Source: Heliocidaris erythrogramma (taxonomy: Eukaryota; Echinodermata; Echinoidea; Camarodonta; Echinometridae). Taken from it: a stretch of 64,000 bases of DNA. The stretch covers positions 14,663,880 to 14,727,879 of the forward strand of contig CM046855.1 of the NCBI GenBank assembly GCA_025617745.1, given 5' to 3'. Positions 11,390 through 23,718 of the stretch are shown one piece after another; position 1 is the stretch's first letter, and the number at the start of each line of letters is the position of its first letter. Both the position numbers and the translations under genes were made by a program. The notes beneath the pieces are model-generated. The model searched no databases. It was not told the origin of the DNA and saw nothing but the letters and a program-made list of their open reading frames with translations.

Positions 11390-14300
11390 TATGCAAACAC
11401 AGTGCTGTGAGCAATGTTTTTTTCTGCACTGTTTTATCTAGGACATGATATGCACATCATGGAAAATTGAAATTGGTACGAAGGCACCTGTATGCAATTT
11501 TTATTTTCAATCAATTACTTTGATATACAATATCCCAAAGGAGTCATTAGCTTATACTACTAAGAACCTCTCTACCTTGGAATTAGAATCGACATTTACT
11601 AAAATAGAGAGGTTTTTTTAAATTTAAAATAGATCACTGACCTTGTTGATGCCTTGAAGATAAATTATTAACTATTAATAGTATATTGGTGTAAATATTT
11701 TATTACTCTATATTTTTAATGGTGATTGCAGGAACTTCTTAAGCCTACATTATAAAATTCAGCCTAAAATATTCATGTGATGCATCATTTCCATGGATAG
11801 GGGAATACTGAAAAGTTAATAATGCAGGTTTGAAAACATCTTCCACCCGCAAGTCATTGAGAGTGAGCATCGTGACACGAGAAACCACCATACAAACCAC
11901 TAATGGTAAAGCAATTCCATATATGGCAATCGGATTGCACATTTCCAATTACAGCCTTCCCCTTTCTAATCAGGCAGACCAGAGAGAAGGTGTTTGTCCA
12001 GTAAGGACAAGGATATTCAGCTGACCTTCACCTTAGCTCACAGCCTATTAATATCCAAAAGACCTGTCCCTCACATCAGGATATGCCACCAACCTCTCGA
12101 CTAAAGTGGTGCTGCCCAGTAAGTGCATTCGTTTTACACAGAGGTTGATTGTGAGTTGGAATGATCCATTCAACCCTGCAGGGGTGTTGGCTATGAGTCA
12201 GCAGCTTCTCGCTTAATTCGCATTATTACAGTGGGATGCTCATTGTGAAATTGAGTGGAGTGCTTTCACCTTGCAGCGAAGCAAGCCTTTTATGGAGATT
12301 GCAAGTCAATGGTTTGGCTATGATTGAGATCAGTAATGTCTTGATTTCGCCAGGAATGTCTACAACAGTGGAATGACATGGTGGATGGTTATTGCAATTT
12401 GGTATTTCCCTCAGATAGAAAGTTCATGGTGCATTGAATAAGGGATGTATGTGTTGTTGTGCACTGGCAATTTAGGAGTGTAAAACTGGCCCGTGCGCCC
12501 CCCCCCCCCCCCCCCCCCCTTTAAAACCCAATCATGCTTTCTTTACAATATCCTGGCTCTGCCAAGTAGTTCATTGTCATTTTGTAGTGTCAAGTACACG
12601 TGCACATTTGCATCCTCTCCTATTTTGTATCAGACATTTTTTTGAAATATATTTTGGATATTTCATTTATTAAAAGTGAAGATGATGTAAAAAGGAATAC
12701 TTTAGGGAAAGCAGTAAACAAGCAGGCATATTAAAGATTGGTGGGCAAAAATATATTCTTGCTATCAATTAACAGAATATCTCAGAACCATGTGAGCTTT
12801 AAATAATAAACCCAGTTCCTAGGATTGAATTGAAAAGCAGGTCAATATGCATAAGTGGTTGTATATAGCATCATGATCCAGTTTTTTATCTATCAAAGTA
12901 CTATGCTATGACTAAGAGTGAGAGTATGAACCAACTACTGTGAGAGTTAGAAGGAAAGCTTAATAGAATGTACCATTTTCCCAAAAGGGGTGCCATGATC
13001 TGTCTATTGAAGAGTTACCAACTCTGTCTGATTTCATTTCATAAGTTATGGAACCCTTCACTTATTTCAAAAGAATTCAAGCCCTGTCTATGAATGTAAT
13101 GTACTTTGACTGAATTGAGAAGGCTTAATTATGGTTATATTGGGAGGGACAGACATAGTGATATTCCATCTCCCCTCGATTTGTAATCCTGTGTCCCCTA
13201 TTCAAGCATGGACAATATCTTGTTTTTGGAGGAACAAATTGCTGCGGTGAGGGCTCCAGTAAAGGCTCCTCCTGGATGGGATGACAGCAGGCCACTTAAT
13301 ATGTGAAGGTCAGTGAAGGTTGTTGATTGACTGAATGAATGCTAATGTACATTTCCTCTTGAGAGTCTCAAGGTGAAAGTCAAGTTCACAGGATCAGAGG
13401 TACTTAGTCTCATAGACAAGACCCTGTTTACTGATTGCTTCAGTCAGATATTCATTCTTTACATAACGGCTTACTACCGGTTTGTGAAAAAGGGAGTTGG
13501 TTTTTCAGTACAAACTTTCAGGAAGTAAGAGAAGGTGCTAACTTATTTAATTTGTAGTCCCTCTGGTAAAAGAAGATGAATTGGCAATTGCACATTTGAA
13601 ACATGGACGACCCCTTCCCCAAATCACAAAGCATGTGTGTTTTTGTGTTTGGTCCACTTTGCTGCTTCCTGTGTTTTACTACACTGTGATTTCTTTTAAA
13701 TAGCTGCAATCGGGTATCATGTTAAAAAGTAAGCTTATTACCCCCATATAACTGCATTTTCATAGAGATTTATCTTAATATGTAAGCATAGTAAATGATT
13801 GAGGGTCTGATTATACAAACTAGCCTCAATTTAGTAGATGAAACGCCTCCAGCTTTTCATGTTGGACTATTGACATCATCACTGCTTTTGGTACTCCACG
13901 TGACCTTATATGCTCTCCTTCTGGGGCATCTACGTGAACCAGCGACCCACTTATTCTCACCTTTCCTTGTTATTGACCTACCTCCCCTAACCTACCACAC
14001 CACTTTCGAAACAGGATCCTGCTCCGACATTGTTCAAGCGTCGAGTGCACGGTAGACGTCCTTCATTCTCACTTTCTCACTCGTTTTTCTGCGTTTCTGT
14101 TCTCAGATTCATTTGCAGAGTGCTGAGAATATAAGAAATTTGTTCGGTGTTCCGTCACATGCACACATAATTTTGTAGTCCATCGCCATGGTAATTAGCA
14201 ATACAAATATTAGGTTTGACTTACTTGACGTGCGGGTATCAATAATTACAATGCATTGCATTGACAATAGATTGAGAGACCTGGAGAGAATGATAAGGGA

Positions 14301-17300
14301 GAGAGAGAGAGATCGGGGAAAGATGTTTGCTTTGATTGTACAATTGTTTGAATGGAAAAGGAATAAAATAAATCAGATGGGTCTCAGCTTCAAATTTACC
14401 CATTAAGGATGTGGTGTTTGGTCTGGCGTGCAGAAGTTTTGTCCTAATTTTTGAAAGAGAGTGATTGTTATGCAACTTGATAAGGACTATGAGTTTGCCC
14501 GTCTCCACACTAAGATGTACGTGTCATTCTGCCAGATAAAAAGTACATTTCATTTAGGCTGGAAGTCAAGCTAGTCACTTGCTTCGAAATGGCATCTCCA
14601 TGGTAACAGAATTAAGAACTCATTGCTACTGTTATGAATGAATTGATTTCTATGGCTGATTCTGGAATTGGATTAAACCTTTACGATCCATCTGGAAATT
14701 CAGTGAATATGCACAGAAAATGGACGCGAGTGTTATAAATAGAAGCCAGAGGCCATTCATTCATTCAGAAAAGTGAGGAAACTTGGCAACTAACCCAGAT
14801 GCCTTTCAGATATCTCTCCATTGACATGACTAGTCGTGCTTCCAGATATGATAGTGTTATCTTCTTTTGATTGAAGGGATAATGCCTATAAGCCATTGCC
14901 GTAAATTTGCAAGAATTTCTTTTCAACTGGGGGGATGACCATTCAAGGAGAACAAAGCCATCCCCCTGATGAAAAAATTATGCCAATGCTATAAGCCAAG
15001 CTATGTTAGGAGTGAATAAGAAATAAAATGTCTGAGGGGTTTGGTTTTACTAGGGTTAAGGTTAGGGTTTAATCCACAGGTTTAAGAGTTGTCCCTAAAC
15101 GTGTAAAAGCACATTTTAGGCTACTGTTTAAAAATGTCATTCGCTTGCCATCTACACCCCCTCCTAATTAAATAATGTCTAAAGACGCGATTGATTATTT
15201 AGATATTTTCAAATCACTTTTATATTTAGTTTAAACATGAACATTATTTTTCAACAATTCTTTTTCTTTCTGCAGACAGGAATCAAAATTTTGCATCCAA
15301 ATATTTTTTAAATAAAGGTGTAATGATTATTTTTCTGTCATGTTCCTTGTGTGTAATGGTAACTCATCTTCTCTAGTAACTCCTTGGTCACATCTGATGA
15401 GTATTATTTCAGGGTCATTGGCCCTCAACAAGAAGCTAATGAACTTGTTCACAACTGTGCACTTCCCTCACTTGATAACAGAGGTTCATTGACACTTCGT
15501 GGGTCGAAGCAACTCTTATTAATGAAATACAGCACAGGTTCATACCAAAGATATGGAAATTAACACAACCGGGGGGCATCGATGCATTTATTTAACCTCT
15601 TCCTCCGCTGTTTTCTCCAATTGTCAAGTTTATTCAAGCAATATCAGGCTGATTCAAATCTGACCTGCACCCTGAACAATATTAACCCTCCAGCACCTTC
15701 ATATTTTTGTTCCAGTCTCTTTTTTTTGCTCTTTATCTTGAACTGCAGTGCGGTGAGTGTGATATACAATGTAGGTCATTAAGCACGCTTTATGAATAGT
15801 GTCTGGTCATTACTTCTTTTCTGATTGGAATATTGGAATGAATGAGCGACTGGCCTCAAGACAAAAGGAAACAAAAAACCCAATTGACCCCCATTTAGCT
15901 CGGTCTACTCCCTCTTAGGCTGATACTTTCAGACCTCTTTCTATTCTGATACCTAATATCATTCATGCTTTAATTACAAAATAATTCAAATTAAAGTCTT
16001 TTTTTTTTTTATTATTTATCCCAAAACTGAAATGATATCTTTTGTTGTAGCAAAATATAAACTTTTCTCTCAAAATATATGTTGCCTGAAAAGCCAGATG
16101 ATGAAATGTATCTTCATAAATTCAGTCAAATCACTGCTTGTGGAATGTATAGATGAAGATTGTTTTGTTTTGAGTTTTTTTTTTTTTTTGGGGGGGGGTG
16201 TTTTTTTTTAATTACTATGTGATGATTATTGTTTAGTGGCATATGCCTGGATGAATAAAGGTTTTTTTTCTTTCAAGGGAACTTAATATGCCATATAAGA
16301 TGAGTGTGGGTAGAAAATGAAGACTGTATGTTTAGGCTAATCTACCCTCTTGTAGACTGAGCAGTGATTACTGAATAACCCTCATCAGACAAGGGTTGGA
16401 ATTGATCGGAACTGAGCAGGGGTTGAAAGCTTAACTTTCACCCCCAATCCAACCTCCCTGGCCTGACATTGCCCTCTACTGCCCTTCATATGCCCTCGTC
16501 ATCGGCCTCTCTCATCACCTTGTTGATCCTGTGGGTTGAACTGTCTTTGACTTGCCCCACAGCCAGCCAGGGTTCACCAAGGGTTTGAACTTGGGTTGTC
16601 CCATCAGTTGACTGGCTTGAACTCTGCTTGTCCTGACCATCAATTGGCTTGAACCCTTTTTGAAGGATCCTCGATGATTCACCTCCTCTTGCTTTCTGAC
16701 CAAAATAAAGTACTTTGCTCTCTGCTACCTCAAAACCCTTCCTCCTCTTGTTATCTCTTCTATATTAGAACTTTCCTGGAAGACCTTAGTGGTTATGTCT
16801 TGTTCCTCCTCCTGTGGTTTTATCAAGGAGAAACCCCTTGGTTTTATCTGTTTCATCCAGGATAAAAGTTCAAGAGAGATTATAGGAATGCTTGCTCAAA
16901 CCCAGTCACCTTACCTACCCACTATTTTCTTCTGTGATCATAAATCCCAAACAACAATTTCTATTTTGAAAGCTAAATTATCAAGAAGAAATTATTGTGA
17001 AGAAACAGCTATTTAATATCTATGTGTACCTTTGCTGAAACTTTTTTTTTAAGTTTTACACAAAAATTAAATTCTATGCTGTTAAAATGAATGACTTGAG
17101 TTTTTCACGCAGTTGTGAGTTAATTCTTCAAAATTGAAAGTTGATTTATTTTTTGAAATATTAAAAATGAATACTCAAAAGTAGACATAAGAAGCCTCCT
17201 GTTCCCCACATCAAGGCAATATCTCTCACCACTGAAATGTTGAGTGATCATGATACAATTTATGCTTTTCATATTTATTGCTAGCATGACAGAGTAGCTG

Positions 17301-18313
17301 AGCTTTGTTCTTTATTTACCATACGGAAAGGTGCTAAATACTAAGTAGCTCCACATGACAACCATTCATCTTACAAATTAATATTGATTCATAGATGGGT
17401 TCCTGTATAAACCTTTTTATTGTGCCTCACCTGTCAGATACGATAGTCATGAAGTTGAGTACTGGATGTGAAAATTGTGAGAATACAAGGTTATTTTGAA
17501 TGGTTGATCCTATAGTAAATAGTGAATTTTTTGTATTCATCACAATTTTATAGAATTGACTAAGTCTTGCTGAATAATGAAAAATAATGAATGCAAATGT
17601 GGGTATGGGACTGCACTAATATCTTTCATCAAAATTGTGGTACAAAAATTTTAAAACTATTTCTGGTCACATGAGAGCAATGGAAAAGCAATTTTTTTTT
17701 TTCATTTGACATTGCTACTATTGTGTTCTTATACGTGGGAATAAAAAGAATAAGAAAGCTTGCGCTTTTTCACCTTTTCCAGTATTCAAACTTTGAGGTT
17801 TGAATTATATTTTAAGTTGACTTTAGTGAGGGTTCACATAAATCTGGATCACACATAACAATGCAGTAGGAGTGTAAATACTGTTTTTTCAGTTGCAGTG
17901 GTTAAATACACATGATAAAGCTTTATGTAATCATCTGTGCTTGATCAAGTAGTCCTTTTGTCATAATTCATATATTGATAAGTGGCCAAGTATTTTTGTA
18001 TAAAAAAAATATATAATCAGTATGTACTATTATTTGTGGGGAGGTTTAATGCATTTGCTTTTGAAAAATACTTTGCTTTATTGTCCAACAGTTCCTGTAG
18101 ACAACCATGTTTGAAATGAGATTGAATTACAGCATTAGGACAATGTTGTTTTCCAATGAAAATATGGATTGTTATGTTACCCCAAAAGGATATTTGAAAA
18201 ATTTGTATTCCACTGTTTTATTGTATTGGTTAGGTTCAGATTTGTATCAGTAGACCTGTATGCTAATTTAATTATCACATGATCATGCTTACATTTAACT
18301 CTATGATAGCTTA
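11390..18313. other. No gene seen; spacer or intron with simple sequence
   Basis: About 7 kb without a recognisable exon. It holds a long C run (about 12499-12519), short telomere-like motifs (AGGGTTAAGGTTAGGGTTT near 15052-15070), a T run followed by a G run at about 16178-16198, and scattered T runs. A segment at 15413-15537 has acceptor- and donor-like edges and 41 open codons but no family match and no partner exon, so it is not called. Confidence 0.4.
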
Positions 18314-18924
18314 GACCCTGTTTACAGTGCAGGGCCGGGCCTCGGCCCCTCAATTTCGTGCATTTACAGTAGCGGGCTTGGGCCGGCCTAAATTATAACC
18401 TTTCAATATTTTGTCGTAGTGGCGCTCTGCAGGTAATCAAATGTTTATTTTGGTGGGCACGTGCGCGGGTAAACGTGTGGCGCATTTATTTGTACAATTT
18501 TTTTTTTTTTTAGCTAGCATGCATACAACGAACGATCAAACACCACAGCTGCCCGCTTAACTTATCGGATAATTTCATATTTTCTACCCAATTTTAATAT
18601 AATTGAATTAAAAACACTATAGTATCTTGACTTTTATTTACACGGACAAACTTTGGAAATCTCAACAGAAAATACAACGAAGCAACATTGAAGAAAGTCG
18701 GCCTTACAACCGTGGGATCATGACGTCATATCCGATGTCATGATCGCTGCAATTCCGGGATCGCATTTGGGTCCGCGTGCGTTTACAGTGAAAGAAGGCC
18801 GGGCCGATCTCCAGAGCTGGTCCAAATGCGCGGCCGCTTTTGGTACCGCATTTGGCCTTTTGAGTGTTTACAGTGAAGTTTAGGCCGGGCTCGACCCAGG
18901 CTAACTTTCACTTTAAACAGGGTC
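18314..18924. mobile_element. Harbinger-like non-autonomous DNA element
   Basis: The 611-bp segment begins GACCCTGTTTACAGTG and ends CACTTTAAACAGGGTC, an inverted pair with one mismatch. It is flanked by TTA on both sides (18311-18313 and 18925-18927). A 3-bp TTA duplication is typical of PIF/Harbinger elements; the assignment rests on that and the termini. Sub-terminal TTTACAGTG motifs recur inside near each end. GC and CpG content are higher than in the surroundings. It also contains an imperfect palindrome around GATCATGACGTCAT. No transposase frame is present. Confidence 0.7.
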
Positions 18925-19186
18925 TTAGTCTAGCGCTCAAACCAGTTATTGCTTAATTAATCAGTATTATGAAAGTTGGCAAAAATAAAAACTTTATCAC
19001 CAGAAGAAGTAAATAAAATTTTATACAGCATTTTATTACAATAGTTGCCAGAAAAAATATGTTTATAGAATTTTATTACTGGTTAGTCACCTGAAATTTC
19101 TCTGTAGCCTTGAGGCCAGCTAAGTGACAGGTATGCTAGGTATCAGATAATCTGTATGAGGAAACTTTCATCTTTTTTTGATGCAG

Positions 19187-19372
19187 TCATGTGAGGTTGA
19201 ACAGGCCGAGACGTGGTTGTGTCAGTCAAGTGGAGTTCATGTAAGCTCTGAACTCTCCTTGTCACCAATCAGCCCAGGATTGAACTCTCTTGTGATAGCA
19301 CCCGAGTCTGCTGACTTCCAAACTACCTCTAGCTCAGGGGATAGCTTCATTCCATCTAGTCTGCATACCTAA
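19187..19372 (+). CDS. Candidate cassette or alternative terminal exon of PPP1R21
   Basis: After the acceptor TCTTTTTTTGATGCAG the frame stays open for 61 codons to a TAA at 19370-19372. The peptide starts SCEVEQAETWLCQSSGVH and is then rich in Ser, Pro and acidic residues, as in a real disordered tail. An internal donor (CAT followed by GTAAGC at 19241) would instead give an 18-codon exon that is phase 0 on both sides. That fits directly onto the phase-0 PPP1R21 exon at 20675. I do not recall this segment in vertebrate PPP1R21. It may be a lineage-specific cassette, an alternative 3' exon, or chance. Confidence 0.3.
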   Translation, partial: SCEVEQAETWLCQSSGVHVSSELSLSPISPGLNSLVIAPESADFQTTSSSGDSFIPSSLHT

Positions 19373-20335
19373 ACCTTATTAAAAGCACCCTTTCTCTTCT
19401 TCCCCTCCTCCTCTTAATTGCCCGACACCTGTAGAATCGAGAACCAGTAGACCAAGAGTAAAACCATTGTTATGGCACATCTTCAATGAGCCAAGTTCGT
19501 TAAAAATGTCATTTATTTCTTAAGGCTTTTGCTTGTGTCTTCACATACCTTGCATACATGTAAAGACATTAAGATGCAGAAAATGCAGAAAAGGAAATAA
19601 ATGTATGTCGGCTTTTTATGGTTTGAGCCAAATATCATTCTCTAAACTCAAACAGCTATATTTGATGGCAACTCATCATATTGAAGATTCAATATCCCAT
19701 TAATTTAGATATTCTTGTTAATGTTCAATACCATGTAAAATCAAGAGGTCTGCTTTGGGCAAGACTTTCTAAATCATGTGTTTATGAAACCGCTCCATAA
19801 ATCTGAAGTGTGATCTACGAGTATGATTTCCTTTTCCGTGAAATATATTGTTTGTATAAAGCAGTGTCGGTTACCTATTGAAGAGTTCACAAACATATCA
19901 TGTGACAATTTTGATGAGGAAGATGGTCATATATCATCCGGCTTTGGCATTGTCTCTCGAGCCATCTCTGGTGACCTAACCTTAATGGTGTTTATTCTTG
20001 CAGAGTCATGTTTGTAAGATTGGAGTTTATTGATCTCTTGGTTCCTCATATAAATGTTTTAACTTCCCCTAATGAAAATGTTTTGTGGTATCATGGTTCA
20101 AAGGGTGTGACTCATTACATTCCATGTGACTTCATTCAAAAAATCTTGACTTTCATCTGCAACAGATTCATACAAGATGTTGTTCACATGGATGGTGCTT
20201 TGAACAAAAGGTTGAATGTTTGGGGTCTAGATGAAGAAAAATATAGTGCAGTCATTATTGGCATGTCCCGTCACTCTAAATTTCATTAAAATTCAATTTT
20301 TGTGATGAACTACATGATAACGAGATTTATATTTG

Positions 20336-20667
20336 TTTCCCCTCCTTCTTTCCTCACTTTGTCTCTCTGTATCTCTGTCTGTCTCCTCCACTCCATCTCT
20401 CTTCACGTTTCTTCACCTCTCGTATTTCCATCTCTCACTCTTTCCTCTCTCTACCTGTGACTCTCTTGCTCTCCCTGCCCCCCCCCCCCTCTCAATCTCC
20501 CTATCACACCCTCTCCCCCTCTAATGCTCTCCATCTCATACTCTTTCCATCTTCCCCCCTCTTTCCATCTTCCCCCTCCCCATCTCTCTATCTCTCCTCT
20601 CTCTCTCTCTCTTCTCTCTCTCTTCTCTCTCTCTTCTCTCTCTCTCTTCTCTCTCTTCTTATTTCTG
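20336..20667 (+). repeat. ~330-bp polypyrimidine (CT-rich) tract
   Basis: The + strand is almost pure C and T, with TCTCTC blocks and a C run at about 20479-20489. It ends just before the acceptor of the PPP1R21 exon at 20675, so part of it serves as that exon's polypyrimidine tract. The many open frames across it are artefacts of composition. Mirror-symmetric pyrimidine tracts of this kind can form triplex DNA; that is inference. Confidence 0.9.
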
Positions 20668-20674
20668 TTAATAG

Positions 20675-20803
20675 GATGAGCTTCAGACGACCACAAAGAA
20701 CTACGAGAGTCAGCTGAGTATGATGAGTGAACATCTTTGCAGTATGAATGAGAAGCTCACATCTCAGAAGGATGAAATTGATGCCTTGAAGCTTTCTATG
20801 AAG
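20675..20803 (+). CDS. PPP1R21: PPP1R21, penultimate coding exon
   Basis: This 129-base exon (43 codons, phase 0 at both ends) encodes a coiled-coil segment reading DELQTTTKNYESQLSMMSEH, then LCSMNEKLTSQKDEIDALKL. It matches the C-terminal coiled coil of vertebrate PPP1R21 (KLRAQ motif protein 1), which has the same pattern DELTTTK, YEDQLSMMSDHLCSMNE and a following EEIDTLK. PPP1R21 is a subunit of the endosomal FERRY complex, a Rab5 effector linked to mRNA transport. Acceptor AG is at 20673-20674 and donor GTGAGA follows 20803. The exon normally preceding it, ending before DELT, was not found in the 20 kb upstream. Confidence 0.9.
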
Positions 20804-21011
20804 GTGAGAAGTTCCGCTTTCTGTGAGGGATGAGATTTGAATTAGAAATTATTTAGGAAAACTATTCAAAGGCTAACAGTGTAGTCATGATGAGCATCAA
20901 TATCTAAATGGAAATGTGTACAGTCAAAATTGAACCATTCTCGACCAAAGAATGAAATGCAGAAAACAAAATCAAGCATTTAAAAGTATGGTCAATAAAA
21001 GAAGAACAAAG

Positions 21012-21014
<3 letters not shown>

Positions 21015-21042
<28 letters not shown>
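21015..21042 (+). repeat. GA microsatellite
   Basis: A run of GA dinucleotides followed by a short G run, in the last PPP1R21 intron. It is the purine counterpart of the CT-rich tract about 350 bases upstream, so the two could pair in a transcript. Confidence 0.85.
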
Positions 21043-21454
21043 AGGGGGGGGCAGGGTAGATATGAGCAAAACTTGGGAATCTGGAAATAGATGATATGAA
21101 AGGAAGAATGAAAATATACAATTCAAGAATACCTGTACAGTCATGACGAATCTCATTTTGATGTGAAATGGGTAATTTATACAAATGAGACTGAAGGCCA
21201 AAAATAATTACTGTTTTCTGAAGTACAACAAAACAAGAGATAGTAAAAGCGTGGGACAAGTGAAATAGATTAATATGTAGAGAAAATGCCGAAAACAATA
21301 ATTGCCCCTAGAGGAAGAATGCAAATACAGAAACAAGAGACGAGAAGCAGGTCAATCACAATTATTTGAAAAATATGGAAATTGTGCAGTTGTTGCGTTG
21401 ATCCAACATTTTCTTCAGCAATAATTGCTCTGGGCTGCATTTCATTAAAAACGA

Positions 21455-21530
21455 TATAGGGTTAGAATTAGGGTTGGAATTGGGTTTTAGGGTTAAGATT
21501 ACAGTTACGGTCAGGGTTAGGTTTATTGTT
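21455..21530 (+). repeat. Degenerate telomere-like GGGTTA repeats
   Basis: Repeated GGGTTAG, AGGGTTGG and AGGGTTAAG motifs occur in the last PPP1R21 intron. A shorter cluster of the same type lies at about 22178-22250. They resemble scattered interstitial telomeric-type repeats; the copies are divergent. Confidence 0.6.
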
Positions 21531-21698
21531 TGGTACTGGGTTGAGGTGTAGGATATTGACAGCAGACCCAATAGTTGGGGGAAGCATGTGTTATGCAACC
21601 ATTGTTAAATATTTACCTTTTGTCAAGTATCAAACCTCATATATGTTATTTTTCTGTCATATTTGTTTTTACCTCTTTTCATTTCCCTTCTTTTTCAG

Positions 21699-21731
21699 CA
21701 GCAGCATAGCAAAAAAGGCAAGGGGAAATGA
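21699..21731 (+). CDS. PPP1R21: PPP1R21, last coding exon
   Basis: After the acceptor CCCTTCTTTTTCAG the frame continues in phase 0 as QQHSKKGKGK and stops at TGA (21729-21731). Vertebrate PPP1R21 also ends in a short Ser/Lys-rich tail straight after the coiled coil, which supports the joint and the stop. A second AG three bases on (CAGCAG) makes a NAGNAG acceptor, so forms differing by one Gln are possible. The short length and low complexity make this exon less certain than the one before it. Confidence 0.8.
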   Translation, partial: QQHSKKGKGK

Positions 21732-23580
21732 GCAGGGAACTATTCAAGGCATGAAGATCAAGTTGTAGTTTCCTTTTAAATTTTGCCAGTGTTTTGTCAT
21801 CGCTATGAATTTTTTCAACTTTACTTTTTGTACACCTCATTGGAGATTAACCTTGAGAATGTAATGGAAACTAGGCAGGGCCTTGGATTGAACTAAAATT
21901 GCTTGCTTGCTGACAAATATTTGTGTAATAATGTACAATAACTGACCAAACCATGTATCAAAATGTGGAAACGGTGATTCTCTCAATAATCTCATCATAT
22001 ACCGTTCTGTGGGCAGTATGAGAGACTCGGACCAGGGAGGTGGAAGAGCTCCCTGCTCAGACCAAAAGATGACTATTTACAAACTGTGAATGACCATCTC
22101 AATGGTTACCGTTATGTTTTTAAAATGTTTGATCTGATTAAAATAATTAGCCTTTAAAGGCATTTTGTTACAGATTCAGGGTTAGGGTTGTAATCAGATT
22201 TTTGGTTTAGTCTAGGGTCAGGATTTGTTGTAGTGTTCAGTTCAGGGTTGGAATAAGGAATATTGAATAGTGTAAGAAATTGACTCACATAATAATTAAT
22301 TTGTGCGTAATTACGCAGGATTGTATGCACCGATAATGCATTCCATCATTACGCTGCAAACATTGTTATAGAAAAGTGTTGATCATGGTGATACAATTTT
22401 AGACTTCAAATACCCCTAGCACAAATATTTAAAATGATTCATTGCAGCGATTCTGCAGAGGACATATTGAAATATAGTTATTTACAATGTTGTTTGCTGC
22501 AATATGTCATCCCGTACCACCCAAGAGGACCCAATGGTTATGGGCTTTGTATCAAAGATATTATGTGATGTGAGGTCTCCGTTAGCTTTCTGTTAAGGAG
22601 GACATTTGGAGAAAATTCCTTTTCTTCGTTATTTTTATAGTTTTATAGAGTTTTTAAAGAAATTTAAATCCAAATAAAAGCCATTTATATGCTACGAAGA
22701 ACAAAAGGAGATTGATTATACGTGTATCTCTTTGGAACTGAATAGTAAATCAAATCAGCTTTTGATTTTTTTCACACCAGTGAATCTTAAAATGTCTCTC
22801 AAATACTATGCTTACCTTATCACTTAAATGACTTCAAGAAATATCATTGTTTAAAGACCAGAAATGAATCTTATAGTATTCACATTATTTGGAAGATGAT
22901 TTAAAAGTGTATGTTCATAAATATCTACATAATTTGCTATCTTTCTTTCCATGTATATATATTATGTCACCTAGTGCTTTTATCTATTTCTCCTGGAGGT
23001 ATATTCTTATCTTTACTTAAGGCTTATTCCCATATGCTGCGGTAAACCACAAGGTTTTTTTGCATGTACTATAAAATGAATGGCAAGTATGGATGAAATT
23101 CACAACAAAGGTTCTACGCATACTCGCTTATCTGTGTTTTCTAAGTTTCAAAAATGTGAAGTACAGTATGCTTCATTCACACAATGGGTTAAAGATAAAC
23201 TTGAGGTCTGCTCATCCGCTTACAATGTGACAGAAACTCTCAAAGCAATTGGGAAAGGTTGATCATGTCTACATAAGAACTGGTGTATACTGTGAGATTT
23301 TGGAATTGTCAAAATGATTAAAAAATTGACCCAATTTCCCTGAAAAGCACGAGCACTGCACACAGAAATGGGTGTACTGCATGGGACTGCAAACAAATCT
23401 TCAGCCAGAACACTTCATCTATTTCTCGTCATATTTTGAATATTAGGGCATTTGAAGAGCAATCCTTTTCACAGGGAACAGTTCTCGATAATGTTCTTCC
23501 AACAGACATAGAAATGAGAAAGCTCACAAAATATTTGTTCCCTTTTCCCAGAACTCGCCCTTCTCTTTGAAATGTAATCA
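21732..23580. other. 3' flank of PPP1R21; no other gene
   Basis: This probably includes the PPP1R21 3' UTR. An AATAAA motif occurs at about 22672, roughly 940 bases after the stop; whether it is the used signal is unknown. Nothing else coding is recognisable. Confidence 0.45.
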
Positions 23581-23718
23581 GGGGAGCGTTTCATCAAGCA
23601 TTTTGTCAGTGATTTTCACCGACAACTGTTATAAGCTACTGAAATTCTTGCATCTGATTGGTTGAGAGCAAATTTGTCGGTGAAAATCACTGACAAAACG
23701 CTTGATGAAACACTCCCC
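23581..23718. mobile_element. Palindromic MITE (GGGGAGCGTTTCATCAAG)
   Basis: The 138-bp segment has terminal inverted repeats of about 45 bp with only two mismatches: the left end reads GGGGAGCGTTTCATCAAGCA, the right end is its mirror, and both continue through TTGTCAGTGATTTTCACCGA. The middle, about 48 bp, contains CTGATTGGTTGAGAG. No coding capacity. The near-perfect arms suggest a fairly recent insertion. Confidence 0.9.

Noticed and set aside
15413..15537. 41-codon open segment with acceptor and donor edges
   Set aside because: Length is within chance, no family match, and its outgoing phase does not fit the known PPP1R21 exon.
20451..20717. Frames of 81-86 codons over the CT-rich tract
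   Set aside because: Low-complexity Leu/Ser/Pro or Arg/Glu translations of a microsatellite, not protein genes.
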